From Anomaloglossus baeobatrachus (taxonomy: Eukaryota; Chordata; Amphibia; Anura; Aromobatidae): a stretch of 64,000 bases of DNA. Of the stretch, positions 32,551-44,311 are shown piece after piece. The stretch lies in NCBI RefSeq assembly GCF_048569485.1, contig NC_134359.1, positions 28,474,940 through 28,538,939 of the forward strand. The letters run 5' to 3'. Both the position numbers and the translations under genes were made by a program. The notes under the pieces were generated by a model, which was not told the DNA's origin, did no database searches, and worked only from the letters and a program-made list of their open reading frames with translations. Numbering within the stretch: the stretch's first letter is position 1; each line of letters starts with the position of its first letter.

Positions 32551-33963
32551 CAGTGCCTTGCGAAAGTATTCAGCAACCTTGATTTTTTTTTAACCTTTTC
32601 CCACATTTCAGGCTTCAAACATAAAGATAAAAATGTTAATGTTCTGGTGAAGAATCAACAACAAGTGGACACAATTGTGAAGTTGAACTAAATGTATTGT
32701 TTATTTTAAACTTTTTTTAAAAAATAAATAACTGAAAATTGGGGCGTGCAATATTATTCATCCCCTTTAAGTTAATACTTTGTAGCGCCCCCTTTTGCTG
32801 CGATTACAGCTGCAGTCGCTTGGGGTATGTCTCTATCAGTTTTGCACATCGAGATTGAAATTCTTGCCCATTCTTCCTTTGTAAACAGCTGAAACTGAGT
32901 GAGGTTGGATGGAGGCGTTTGTGAACAGCAGTTTTCAGCTCTTTCCACAGATTCTCGATTGGGTTCAGGTCTGGACTGTGACTTGGCCATTCTAAACACC
33001 TGGATACATTTATTTGCCACCACCATGTTTGATAGTGGGGATGGTGTGTTCAGGCTTATGAGTTGTGTTGCTTTTACGCCAAACATATCGTTTGCCATTG
33101 TGGCCAAAAAGTTTGATTTTGGTTTCATCTGACCAGAGCACCTTCTTCCACAAGTTTGGTGTCTCCCAGGTGGCTTGTGGCAAACGACACTTTTTATGGA
33201 TATCTTTGAGAAATGGCTTTCTTCTTGCCACTCTTCCATAAAGGCAAGATTTGTGCAGTGTACGACTGACTGTTGTCCTATGGACAGACTCTCCCACCTC
33301 AGCTGTAGATCTCTGCAGATCATCCAGAGTGATCATGGGCCTCTTGGCTGCATCTCTGATCAGTCTTCTCCTTGTTTGAGATGATAGTTTGGATGGACGG
33401 CCAGGTCTTGGTAGATTTGCAGTGGTATGATACTCCTTTCATTTCAATATGATCGCTTGCACAGTGCTTCTTGGGATGTTTAAAGTTTTGGAGATCTTTT
33501 TGTAACCAAATCCGGCTTTAAACTTCTCCACAACAGTATCATGGACCTGCCTGTTGTGTTCCTTGGTCTTCATGATGCTCTCTGTGCTTCAAACAGAACA
33601 CTGAGACTATCACAGAGCAGGTGCATTTATACGGAGACTTGATTACACACAGGTGGATTATATTTATCATCATCAGTCATTTAGGACAACATTGGATCAT
33701 TCAGAGATCCTCAATGAACTTCTGGAGTGAGTTTGCTGCACTGAAAGTAAAGGGGATGAATAATATTGCACGCCACAATTTTCAGTTATTTCTTTTTTAA
33801 AAAGTTTAAAATAAGCAATACATTTTGTTCAACTTCACAATTGTGTCCACTTGTTGATTCTTCATCATAAAATTTAATTTTTTATCTTTATGTTTGAAGC
33901 CTGAAATGGGGGAAAAGGTTGAAAAAAAAATCAAGGGGGCCGAATACTTTTGCAAGGCACTGT
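32551..33963 (-). mobile_element. Tc1-like transposon, minus strand, internally deleted
   Basis: Flanked by TA (32549-32550, 33964-33965). Termini are CAGTGCCTTGCGAAAGTATTC (left) and, in reverse complement, CAGTGCCTTGCAAAAGTATT (right), with long inverted repeats to ~32770 and ~33760. The minus-strand reading includes the start of the HTH region (MKTKEHNRQ-type, ~33570), ITLDDLQRST, VARRKPFLKDIHKK, LWSDETKIKLFGHNGKRY (first catalytic Asp) and IPTIKHGGGK. At ~33000 the sequence jumps from HGGG to the WPSHSPDLNPIENLW equivalent, so the second Asp region is deleted. LNPIE with the third acidic residue and the C-terminal ICKTDRDIPQATAAVIAAKGG remain. Confidence 0.88.
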
Positions 33964-33998
33964 ATAAGTTTTTTTGGAATTAGGATATAACCTATTAG

Positions 33999-34765
33999 GC
34001 TACTTTCACACTTGCGTTGTTTTCCTTCCATCACAATCCGCCCTTTTGGAAAACAGCGGAATCCATTAACGGATTCCGCTGTTTCCCATAGACTTGTATG
34101 GATGACGGATTGTGCCAAAAGGACCTGCGTTGCTTCCGCTGGGCAACGCTCCGTTGCTTCCGCCCAGCGGGAGCAACGTAGCATGTAACATTTTTTTGAG
34201 CAGCGGAATCCTTAGGATTTCACTGCGCATGCTCTCTCTGGCTCCCTGCACCCGTAACTAAAGGTAAATATCGGGTAACCAAGCAAAGTGCTTTACCCGA
34301 TATTTACCCTGGCCACATGTGCAGGGAGCCTGACACTTCCCCGCTCGGCTCCGCCCCCTCCTGCACTCCACTCCGCATGTATATATATACACACACACAT
34401 ACACATATATACACACACACACTCACTCACCTGTCCTCAGCGCCATGGCCCCGCTCGGCTCCACCCACTCCGCCCCCCGCACACATTCTCGGCGGCCGAG
34501 CGATCAGCTGATCACCCGGCGCTGGGAGCGATCAGCTGATCACTCGGCGCTTGGAGCGATCAGCTGATCACCTGGCGACCGGCTGCTGGGAGCGATCAGC
34601 TGATCGTTCACAAAAGTCTGCCGCCGGTGAAACTGTGTTAAAGAAAAAAAAAAGTGTTTTGTACGATCCGTTGCATCCGTTGTGCCACTATATGCAACAC
34701 ATCCGTTGCATTCGTCACACAACGCAATGCAACGGATACCGTTCAACGCAAGTGTGAAACTTGCC
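33999..34765. mobile_element. Harbinger-like MITE
   Basis: TTA on both sides (33996-33998, 34766-34768). Terminal repeats are GGCTACTTTCACACTTGCG and GGCAAGTTTCACACTTGCG in reverse complement. Contains a (TA/CA)n tract at 34379-34425 and three direct repeats of GAGCGATCAGCTGATC near 34500-34600. Non-coding. Confidence 0.78.
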
Positions 34766-34949
34766 TTAGATTACTATGTTTTGCAGCTTTCAGATGAAGA
34801 ATCCATCATTTTTCCGCCAAGCAATCAGGAAGTGAATGGTTCAAAACCCCGTACAAACACACAGACCACGTGATAACCCCGTATTTCGTGAACTCAGCGT
34901 ATAACGTCAGCAGCTAACCCTATTAATGCAGCAATGAGTAAATGTCTTG

Positions 34950-35179
34950 ATCTTCAAAAACAGATAAAGTGGAAGTGAAATAGGCAAAGCCCAGAGCGAG
35001 CAGGAAGTGGTCGTGTTTGCATTTCACCCTGTTACAGTAGATCGTTCGTTACAACCGGTAACAGTTAGATATTCCTCTTGATTGTTTTGTACATGTGATG
35101 AGACTGATTTCCTCCATCACTCAAAAAACCACTCACTATTCACAACGTTGAAAAAAAAAAAAAGGCGATCGGCTTCCCA
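34950..35179 (+). promoter_or_regulatory. Candidate promoter and non-coding first exon of the ARHGAP15-like gene
   Basis: Unique-looking DNA with GGAAGTGAAA at 34970-34979, an exact fit to the ETS-IRF composite consensus GGAANNGAAA. A second ETS core, AGGAAGTGG, lies at 35001-35009, and an octamer-like TTTGCAT nearby. A strong splice-donor string, CCCAG|GGTAAGTGG, follows at ~35179-35187. Human ARHGAP15 is mainly expressed in blood cells, so PU.1/IRF sites would make sense. ATGs in the stretch are followed quickly by stops, so any exon would be untranslated. Rests on short motifs only. Confidence 0.3.
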
Positions 35180-35189
35180 GGGTAAGTGG

Positions 35190-36354
35190 ACGCACACCAG
35201 CGTATAGTCTATTGTTACAGTGTATTATATATATATATGGTGCAGGATACAATATATCATTCTCTGCAAACTTGTGCATTGCAAAATATTGCAGTTTTTA
35301 ATTTGGTGTTCTAATGAATTGTGTGACTTTTTACATAGGACTGCCAGTAAATCTACATACTGAGTCATCCCACAGGAGCAGTTTAGTGCAAATTAAACCC
35401 TGCAACTTCTGTCCATTGTAGATATAACTTCCATATAATGCAACCTTGCCAAATTTAAGTTCGTAAATTGACAAGGACATTAGGATTAGGCGCAGTCCCA
35501 TGTAAAATTACAGATTATGCCACGTAAAAGACTGCGGTGTCATATACCAAACACAGCTCTGCTACATCTGACAGATCATGTTACAATGTTTATTTTCGGT
35601 ATTTTGCAACATTCCGTATGTTTACACTTCCTGTGTGAGTTATTTGTAGCTTTATTGCTTCACCCTCTACTGTAATTCTGCTCTGAAGATTTTTACCTAT
35701 TGGAAAATAGAATTGACTGTCAATATTTTGCAATTTAACAAGTAATTAATAGGCAATTAGGATTCAAATATATTCCATATCTATAAAATAAAATATTGAT
35801 TGCTGGGACCCTCAGTGATCGAAAAAAGAGGGCTTCGCATCTCAAAAACGTGAGTCTACTGAGCTCCGACTTTAGTGGAGTGGAGTTTAAAATTAAATTC
35901 TACTACATTCATTGTCTATGGATTGATGGGGAAAACAGTCATCTAGACAATGAAATGAGCGGAGGTGGATCATGCGCACCCCCACTCCATCTACTCATCC
36001 TTCTCAGGATGGTTCTAGTGCAAAGACCCCAAACAATCTGAAAGTACTATTTTAGAGATATGGAATAATTTTCTGCTTTAGGACCACCCCTTTAATAAAT
36101 TACTCAGAGTCTGATACTTGTCCATTTGGGACTTGGTGCCGTTCGCTGAACCATAACTCCTAAAACAACTGGTGTAATGCACAAAAGTTAACTGTAATCT
36201 GTACAAATAGCAAAAAAAGTCTCACAGATGAGAAGCAGTAAGGTGAAAGGCAACCATGAGACCCTTAATTTTGGGTCTAATATGGGAATTGGGTACCGAG
36301 GGTCCACCAGAGGGTCCCTGATCTATCTATACAGAACATCTGCATGTTGGCTCT
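35190..36354. other. Apparently unique intronic sequence
   Basis: No repeat family, coding exon or RNA gene recognised. Contains a short (TA)n at ~35226-35238. Probably intron 1 of the ARHGAP15-like gene if the upstream first exon is real. Confidence 0.4.
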
Positions 36355-36357
36355 TAA

Positions 36358-36915
36358 GCTGGCTTTACACGCTGCAATGTATCTTACAATGTGTCGGCGG
36401 GGTCACGTCGTAAGTGACGCACATCCGGCATCGTTAGTGGTATTGTAGTGTGTGAAACCTACGTGCGATTGCGATTGAACGAATAAACGTTGATCGCATG
36501 CACGTCGTTCAAAACCTAAAAATGTAACGTCCGGTTGTTCAATGTTCCCGTGGCAGCACACGTCGCGCTACGTGACACCCCGGGAATGATGAACTGCAGC
36601 TTACCTGCGTCCTGCGGCTCCCGCCGGCTATGCGGAAGGAAGGAGGTGGGCGGGATGTTACGTCCCGCTCATCTCCGCCCCTCCGCTTCTATTGGCCGGC
36701 TGCCGTGTGACGTCGCTGTGACGCTGAACGTTCCTCCCACTCCAGGAAGTGGATGTTCGCTGCCCACAGCGAGGTCGTATGGACGGGTAAGTACGTGTGA
36801 CGGCAATTAATCATTTGTGCGACACGGTCAACAAATTGAACATGACGCACATACGATGGGGGCGTCTCACATCGCATACGATATCGTATGCTTAATTGTA
36901 AGGTGTAAAGCAGGC
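36358..36915. mobile_element. Harbinger-like MITE (GGCTTTACAC family, copy 1)
   Basis: TAA (36355-36357) and TTA (36916-36918) flanks. Ends GCTGGCTTTACAC and GCCTGCTTTACACC (reverse complement). Core GGTGGGCGGGATGTTACGTC + CCGCTCATCTCCGCCCCTCC is shared with 43208-43791 and, inverted, with 63712-64000. Confidence 0.78.
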
Positions 36916-36988
36916 TTAAATGGAATTGTAAGCTCTTTTATCATTCCAGCATATTATATAATATTGCAACATTTTACAGTAAATAATT

Positions 36989-37800
36989 GTCATGGCTCCG
37001 GTTGGGGATTCGATCCGGTGACCTGTTGTTGTGCGGTCGGTTTCTCTGCTTGGCAATTGCCTTTTTTTCCCGGTCCGTACGCTGATGGTTCCTTGTTTCA
37101 AGGAGTTCCAACCCTTTAGTTTAGTGGTTTACCTTTCTGTAAACACCAGTTGAGTTCCTGCTGTGTGTTGTTTTGTTTTCCTTCCCAGCACCTTTCCCTT
37201 TCACCTTTTGTGAAGTTTTTCAGTTTTCTCACTCTGAGTTTTTGTATCTTGCTGCCCACCCTCCTCTCCCCTTGTAGGCAATGTGTGGTGGCCTCCTCTC
37301 TGGACCTTAAGGAGGTACGAGAAACCACTCGACGACCTTTTAGAGCGTTAGGTCTGGGGTAGTGTTAGTTGTGCAGCTTGGTTCTTACTAGTCTGTACAG
37401 GGACTGGGATGGGTCTTACTAGTCTGTACAGGGACTGAGTTGGGTCTTACTAGTCTGTACAGGGACTGGGTTTGGTCTTACTAGTCTGTACAGGGACTGG
37501 GTTGGGTCTTACTAGTCTGTACAGGGACTGGGTTGGGTCTTACTAGTCTGTACAGGGACTGGGTTGGGTCTTACTAGTCTGTACAGGGACTGGGTTGGGT
37601 CTTACTAGTCTGTACAGGGACTGGGTTGGGTCTACTAGTCTGTACAGGGACTGGATTGCGTCTTATTAATATGTACAGAGACTGAGTTATTATTATTATT
37701 ATTATTATTATTATGAGTTGGGTCTTACTAGTCTGTATAAGGACTGGCTTGGGTGCGGGCGCATCTTCTCCCTGTAGTAGGTTATTCCACTTTTCCATTA
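36989..37800 (+). mobile_element. LTR-like repeat with 31-bp minisatellite
   Basis: Begins TGTCATGGCTCCGGTTGG, like the solo LTR at 91 (TGTCATGGTTCCGATGTG). The right boundary is uncertain. The distal third is a 31-bp tandem array, and a (TTA)n tract sits at ~37688-37714. No coding capacity. Confidence 0.4.
37377..37745 (+). repeat. 31-bp minisatellite, about 11 units
   Basis: GTCTTACTAGTCTGTACAGG followed by GACTGGGTTGG, repeated at 31-bp spacing. Interrupted once by (TTA)n. Confidence 0.95.
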
Positions 37801-38264
37801 CCGGTGCATGAGAATGTATAAGTTTTAAAAAATACTATTGCTTCCAAGTTGTACAAAAATAATGTTTAATTTTTTTTCATATCTGCAATCTCATTCTGCA
37901 GAGCCCAGTTTGGGTGGGCATGTTTTACGTTAGCACTATTCATGGTTTGTGGGATGGTCAGAGAAACAGTGCAGTGATCAGCTATCTTCATCAGTACCAT
38001 AGACAATGTATGCAGTGCAGTACATACGCCCATGCATGATGCCTGCTCAATTCAAATAGAAAACACAAGACCCCCGTTCTCAGGAGAACTCAGTGGGAGG
38101 GGGGTCCTAGTGACTAGACACTCAGTAATCACATGTGGACTTGTAATTTTAGAATGCCCCTGTTATGGAGCTTTACTTAACTTCCCACTTGTTCCAAACA
38201 TATCATATAATATTGCATTTTTGTTTTCCAGCAAATTACAATCTACCTAAAACTTTTTGTAAAG

Positions 38265-38442
38265 GCTGAAAGATCTCATCCTGGAGCCTCCGAGTCCTAC
38301 GAGTCCCCCAGTCCAGGTCCTGGACCAGTGGGAAGTATATGAGGACATATCTGGGACTGGAAGGAAATTTTATGTTCATATCATTAGCAAAGAAAGATCC
38401 TGGAAGCCTCCAAGGTCAATTCCACCGAAGACTGACGTCAAG
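38265..38442 (+). CDS. WW-domain exon of an ARHGAP15-like gene
   Basis: A 178-nt candidate internal exon. The acceptor is CTTTTTGTAAAG|G at 38264/38265 and the donor is GTCAAG|GTAAAGAG at 38442/38443. The frame is open with one leading base and ends on a codon boundary. It begins LKDLILEPPSPTSPPVQVLD. A WW domain follows: DQWEVYEDISGTGRKFYVHI, then SKERSWKPPR, with first Trp, central aromatic FY, second Trp and terminal Pro as in the family. WW domains bind proline-rich ligands. The ARHGAP9/12/15/27 group is where such a domain precedes PH and RhoGAP domains. The human ARHGAP15 I recall has no WW domain. An earlier AG (TTTTCCAG, 38231) is less likely because that frame meets a stop. An unrelated WW gene cannot be excluded. 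Confidence 0.68.
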
Positions 38443-38774
38443 GTAAAGAGATACAAGTGTGTTTTCTTAGAATGAGTAGTAAAGGAGAACAATAACATCC
38501 AATTGCTGCCAATTTAACAACACCCAGGTGGTCTATTTTATGCACATGCAAACTAATAAGTAAACATATCAGTCCTGATTCATCAATACCGGCATTTTAC
38601 ATGATGAACTATGCAATGGATACCCCAAGTTCAGGAAAAGGTGGGCTTCTCCTTATGAATTGTCCATCAACAGTAATGCTGCCCCCAGCGAGAGAATGGC
38701 ATACATCTGTGTTGTAATTTAGTTCTCTAGTTCTCTTTTAGAGGTTAATATATTCCGAATAATTAAATGTTGGG
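38443..38774. other. Intronic sequence, no recognised feature
   Basis: Start of the 19.5-kb intron. Unique-looking, no domain-bearing frame. Confidence 0.5.
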
Positions 38775-39430
38775 GTGCGGTATGTGCGCACGCTGAGTTT
38801 TTGGTGCAGACATTTTCTGCACAAGAAAACGCACCTTATGGCATAAAAATGCATATTTATAAACCCTCTGCTACCAGCAGAGGGTGCCGGTTATTCTCTT
38901 TGCCATTTGGATGCTGGTCTTGGAGGAGGAAGGAGCTGTTGGAGCCCTCTGCTGAAGTTGCTACGGTGGCTGCAGTGCTGACTGCAGAAGTCTGTTGTTG
39001 GGTTCCCTGGTGTCTGTCTTCCTTTCCCGGTGTGTTGCGTCAGTGCAGCAGTGAGGCTAGTAACCTTCACCTGCCCACTCACTAGCCAGGGACTTTTGTA
39101 GGGTTTTTTCATGGCTTCAGGTTCCTGCTCGGCGACAGGTGAGGAACCTGTATAGGGACTGGCTAGGAGTGCAGGATACAGTGGCAGATAAGTGTTAAAG
39201 TGTCCCTGGTGTGCCCCTTGTTTGTAGTGGTGTGACCCCTGTTGGTGTCTGTTTTGGCTCACACCAGACCGTCTCCAGTCCGTGCCGTGACAAAGGAAAA
39301 AATAAGCAACGTGCGCACAGCACTACAGAATTCTCATTGACTTTGCTGGCATAAGGATAGACCTGCAGATTTGGGCCTCAATCTGAATGATAAACTGCAC
39401 CAAAAAACGCACCATGCGCACACACTCATA
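38775..39430. mobile_element. MITE split by an LTR-like repeat
   Basis: The left end GGTATGTGCGCACGCTGAGT + TTTTGGTGCAGA is mirrored on the right by TGCACCAAAAAACGCACCAT + GCGCACACAC, an inverted pair. Between them (~38860-39292) is an LTR-like block ending GTGCCGTGACA and containing CAGCAGAGGGTGCCGG. The block's left edge is unclear. Confidence 0.45.
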
Positions 39431-40454
39431 AAATTAAAATCTGAAAATGTTGTTTGGTTTTTTTTTTATATTAAAGGAGTTCTCTATATGGCACAAAACC
39501 TTTTCATTGGAAGGGTTTCCCAAAAATAATGATCAGTCTGAGATCCTCAGTGATCAGCAAGAAGATCTCAGCAGCATGTGCTCACTTTCTCTGTAGCACC
39601 ACCAGAGGACAAAAGAGGTATTACACCCTTTTAATTAAAGTCAATAGGCTGTCCGTGCAACACAGAGACCTGTGTATCCAACAAAGTGACACTCAATCAA
39701 TGTAGATGATCTCCTCTCTGACTTACATCTCAGGATCTAAAATCGGAGACCCCAATAAACATATAATTCTTTAATAGATTGCAAGTGTCAACTGTTAGTA
39801 AAATTACTAGGATTACAACATATTGATCCATGTGAAAAAAAGTAAAGTCTATTGATCTAATTTGCTTGTAAGAATCAATGTATGAATAGTATTTGCATAT
39901 AATAGTTGGCCCAACTGCAGATGGCACCGCTGCATTGTGGGCTGGTGAACTGCTCGGCATCTGGGCTCAGTGACCCTCGGTGATACTTTTTTGTACCGCA
40001 CTCAGAATGCTACAAGAGAGAATGACACTTATTATAAATAATTCAGGAAGGAAATTAACACAGTTTACTCATGCATGTAAGGAAGTATGTTCAGCGGGGT
40101 ATGTTGGATTTTGCATGAGCACAGATGGAGCTGAGAGCATGTGCCAGGCAGAGCCAGATTTTTTTCTTGTTTTTTTTTGGGGGGGGGTCGGGAAAGTCTA
40201 GGTGCTGAGTTCCTTATATAAAACATTCAGCAGACTTATCTGGATTACATGAGGAAAAAAGTATGAAAAACCGTGCATTGTAAAACTGGAGAAATAATCC
40301 ATAGTGAGTCATGACAGATTAGTCATTGCTTTGCTTTTCTGCCCTGTGGAAATAGCAAAATACCTTATCCGTTGGTTGCTCATTTGCTGCCATTGGGGAA
40401 CACTACTGATTGCATTTGCGAAATGCAAAATCTGTAATGGAGCCCCTTCATTAC
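39431..40454. other. Intronic sequence, no recognised feature
   Basis: About 1 kb without a gene, apart from a short (G)n/(T)n run near 40160-40190. Confidence 0.45.
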
Positions 40455-40459
40455 ATATG

Positions 40460-41066
40460 TGTCACAATTCACCTTGGTTCTGCACCTTGTAGAGCCATTG
40501 GGTTTTGTCTATTGCTCAGTTGTTTGTATTTCCCGGGTCTTTGCCGGTGGGCGGGGCTTGTTTGGTGCCTCGTTCCGGTAATCGCCTTGCTTTATCTTTG
40601 GGCTGTTTCCACTGGAACGTCGCCATTGATAGTTCCTGCTCTGCAGTGTGCACTTCTGGTTCCTGTGTCCCGTTGCTCTAACTCCTTTCCCTGTCCACCA
40701 CTCCGTCTGTCTTGTCTGTGCTCCCTGACTTCCTGACCCTCCGTTTGTCTGGTTCCCTCAATCCCAATTCCCCCCTTTTGTGTTGACGTTCCCCTTTGGC
40801 TTCTGACCCTGGATTGCTCTCTGACTACTGCTCTCCATCTGTATCTGACGTTATCTCTCCACTACAGACCTTAGGCTTCCACGTGACTTCAGTTCCTCTT
40901 TCTCCTTTGCACTGACGTGACCTCCCGGCTCTGACTCTCGGCGTGTACGACCATTCTGCTACCTCCCCATCTAGATACTGGTGACATCTAGTGGGCAGAC
41001 GCCGCATTACACCTAGGAGTTCCACATCTCTCCTGTGTACCTGCGCCCCCTGGTGGTAGCATTACA
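40460..41066 (+). mobile_element. Solo LTR, gypsy-type
   Basis: A 607-bp block, TGTCACAATTCACC to GGTAGCATTACA, with a perfect 5-bp target duplication ATATG (40455-40459, 41067-41071). The CTGACTTCCTGACC-rich interior resembles 91-686. No internal region remains. Confidence 0.85.
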
Positions 41067-41202
41067 ATATGCCATTTATAGTACTGGTATCTTCTCATTT
41101 GACATATGGCGCTTTGTTCATTCTCATGCACCAGGATGCAGGATACTGCTGCCTCTGCCAACCTTACCGATAGGCCCATGTTCTCAACTATAACGTAGCA
41201 CC

Positions 41203-42391
41203 CCTGAGGTATCAGGTGCCACAAAATGTAACCTGTAGAATCCCAAACCCCGAATATCCATGCCAGTCAACACACCAGCACCCTCAGGCCACATACACAA
41301 CCCCAATTCCAGACTGGGAGACTGCCTAGCAACAGGTAAAAGGGATGTCCACTTATTGGCTAATTGCCACCCAATCTGTAGGGAGAGACCCAGCAAGGGG
41401 AGGGGCGTGTGGTCAGTTGGGAAGTTGGCAGGAAGGCGTGTGGAGGAAGAAGTCAAGGAGAGGAGAGGCGGAAGTAGAGAGTTGAGAGTGTAAGTACAGA
41501 AAGAAGGGAAAAGACCTGAAGTAACAACGAAATGCTGTAACAGGAGTGAGGGACTGTGGAGTAAGGAACCAGGACTCCAGGAACTGTGGGTTACCTGTGG
41601 AGCTATAATACTCCAGGAACCGCGGGACGCCTATGGAAGTCTGGAACTTAGGCTCACAGGACTCAGCACAAAGCGGGGTGCAGACCCTAGGACAGCGGGA
41701 CACTTTATGGTCAACTGTTAATTCTGCCAGGTGAGGGGATCTCCAGGGTCCCTCACTAACCAAAGAGTCTGAGGCAGCAGCAGCAAAGAGGGGACCTGGG
41801 ACAAGGGACAGAAGTCCACCCATTAAATAGTCCAAGCTGCCTGCAATAGGACCAAGACTGAAACGGAGAGGCTTCCTCAGAATCTCTAGGCCATGGGAGC
41901 CCACCACCAACAAGTGTGCATGGAGGACAGCTAACTCAGGTCACAGCTGGCACAGACAACAAGGGGAGCGGGAACACCTGTAACCGGCACCAGCGGGTCC
42001 AGGTACCAGCCACAAGTAAAAGGCAAGTGGAAACTGCAATACCGGTGTGGACTGTTTCCTTCTCTCCTCCGTACCAATACACTGACTGTCCCCTACCATT
42101 ACCCCCTCATCATCCACTGCTGGGACATAGCCCTGCTTGCGGAGGGCCCAAAACACCTAAGCTGCACCACTCCACCAGCCCCAGCAGGACCCTGCAGCGG
42201 CGGCTTCAATAACCTGGCCGCACACTGCAAGTGGCATAGTTGAAATTTTTTTTTTCCATTTTTCACCTTTTTTTATTGGACCGACCCCAGGGTTACGGAA
42301 CCGGGCATTGGCTGTGACCACGACCACGACTGTTTACCCCTGCACACTTCACAACTGGGACTGAGTACCCCACAGTCCCTGGGGTGTCACA
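41203..42391. mobile_element. Solo LTR-like repeat, ~1.19 kb
   Basis: Runs from (T/C)GTAGCACCCCTGAGG to CCCTGGGGTGTCACA. Its size and the GCAGCGGCGGCTTCAATAAC / GTGGCATAG segment recall the LTRs of elements A and C (GCAGCGGTGGTGTCCA...GTGGCGT). It may therefore be a distant solo LTR of that superfamily. No clear target duplication. Confidence 0.45.
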
Positions 42392-42399
42392 GTATCATT

Positions 42400-42960
42400 T
42401 AAAGAGAACCTGTCAGGTCCTCTATGCCCTCCACGCCAGAGCATTGATACCTACCATATATGCCCAAATTCCCTTCCTAACCAGGCGTGTATAATGCTAT
42501 TCACTAATATGAATGTATAAAAAAAAATACTCATAAACCTCGCTGTCTCTATGCTAATTAGGCCAGTGACTCGTCGCAGATGATGTTTCCCCAGAATAGT
42601 CATGATCTCTGTGAGCTATCTTTACCGTCAGCTCTTGGAAATCTTGCGCATGCGCGCAGCTCAGCACAGTACATGTCCTGGCTTCATTAGGTGCATGACT
42701 GAAAGTTCAGCAGACGTGTACATGTGCCGTCTTTTAAACTTCCGGTCATGTGCAGTCCGCCTAATGAAGTCGGGAAGCGTACATCCTGCTTCTGCATTAA
42801 CATGACCAAAATGAGTCGTGCGCATGCGCGTGATTTCCTGGAGCTGGTAGTGATGCCACCTCGTGGATATCTTGATATCACGCCCATAGGGATGTGATAA
42901 CATGGAAAAAGGGCTGACTAGTATTGGGAACTAGCACCCCTTAGACTAGTCACAGGCCTT
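42400..42960. mobile_element. TTAA-type frog MITE fragment
   Basis: Begins TTTAAAGAGAACCTGTCAGG, an end type common to TTAA-inserting frog MITEs. Internal palindromic parts (CATGCGCGCAGCTCAGCAC vs CGCGCATGCGCG...; TTCATTAGG vs CCTAATGAA). The right end is not found. Confidence 0.45.
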
Positions 42961-43204
42961 ATTAGCACAGGGACAACGAGATTTATAACTCGCACACATT
43001 CATATAAGTGAATAGCATTAGACATGGCTGGTAAACATCCAGAAAAAGTGGAGAGGACTTGTATGATGGATCTCACTGGCACAATACACATGCTGCTCTT
43101 CAGTTTTATCGGAAAGCAACATTTGTACAAGGTTTCATGTGTATTATGTGCCGTTCAGCATATCTCATGGACAGGCATCCCCCAAAGTAGTCAGATATGT
43201 TTTC
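42961..43204. other. Short interval without recognisable gene
   Basis: No supported feature. Confidence 0.4.
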
Positions 43205-43207
43205 TAA

Positions 43208-43791
43208 GGGGCACTTTGCACACTACGACATAGCAGGTGCAATGTCGGTGGGGTCAAATGGAAAGTGACGCACATCCGGCGTCGCAGGCGATATCGTAGT
43301 GTGCAAATCCTTTTTGATACGATTAACGAGCGCAAAAGCATCGTAATCGTATCATCTGTGTTGCGTCGGTCATTTCCATCATTTGGAAAAGACCGATGTT
43401 ACGATGTTGTTCCTCGCTCCTGCGGCAGCACACATCACTGTGTGTGAAGCCGCAGGAGCGAGGAACATCTCCTACCTGCGTCCCGACCGGCAATGCGGAA
43501 GGACGGAGGTGGGCGGGATGTTTACGTCCCGCTCATCTCCGCCCCTCCGCTTCTATTGGCCGCCTGCCGTGTGACGTCGCAGTGACGCCACACGACCCGC
43601 CCCCTTAATAAGGAGGCGGGTCGCCGGCCAGAGCAACGTCGCAGGGCAGGTGAGTGCATGTGAAGCTGCCGTAGCGATAAAGTTCGCTACGCCAGCAATC
43701 ACAAGATATCGCATCTGCGAAGGGGGCGGGGACTAATCGTGCTCGGCATCGCAAGCATCGGCTAGCGATGTCGCAGTGTCCAAAGTGCCCC
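43208..43791. mobile_element. Harbinger-like MITE (GGCTTTACAC family, copy 2)
   Basis: TAA (43205-43207) and TTA (43792-43794) flanks. Ends GGGGCACTTTGCACACTAC and GGGGCACTTTGGACACTGC in reverse complement. The core matches copy 1 at 36620-36720. Confidence 0.82.
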
Positions 43792-43794
43792 TTA

Positions 43795-44311
43795 GGCAAC
43801 CTTAGGCAACCTCAACAATGAGGAGCCAAGATGGCACAGCAGCTGCTTTCCAATGCCCCATTTTGAGATGAAATTAAGCCCCGTGACGGAGATTTAGACA
43901 GACACTATGCCTTCAATCAGTCCTAATAAAAAGTCTGGCTATGATGTATGCTTTATTAAGATATACAGATTGTATAAAAGGATTTCCGACCCTCTCCGCC
44001 AGAATGAAGAATCTCTGAAAAACAAGTTTTCCCTCTGAAGGTCTTAGGACGCAGAACAGCATCAGACCTTGGCTAATAATTTAAATTTATAAGCACCATC
44101 TTATCCTGCTACATTGGTATGGTCTCTCATTGCTTCAACTGGAAACAGCGGATTTCCGGAATTTTAATTGTTAGAAAATTATCATTGAGTTTTTATTTAA
44201 AGAAGACATTAATCAGATGAGAGAGCCCCTCAAAAAGATTCCCTGATCAGTGCCACTGTGTACCCCGGACTGTGCGGCATCTAAGGTATTTATTCAGATG
44301 GCACTTATTAT
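43795..44311. other. Intronic sequence, no recognised feature
   Basis: About 500 bp without a gene or clear repeat. Confidence 0.45.

Noticed and set aside
36995-37030. GGGGATTCGATCCGGTGACC resembling a tRNA T-arm
   Set aside because: No acceptor stem, anticodon arm or B-box spacing can be matched around it. It lies in an LTR-like repeat.
38231-38264. TTTTCCAG at 38231 as the acceptor of the WW exon
   Set aside because: The WW reading frame meets a stop between that site and 38264. The AAAG at 38264 leaves the frame open.
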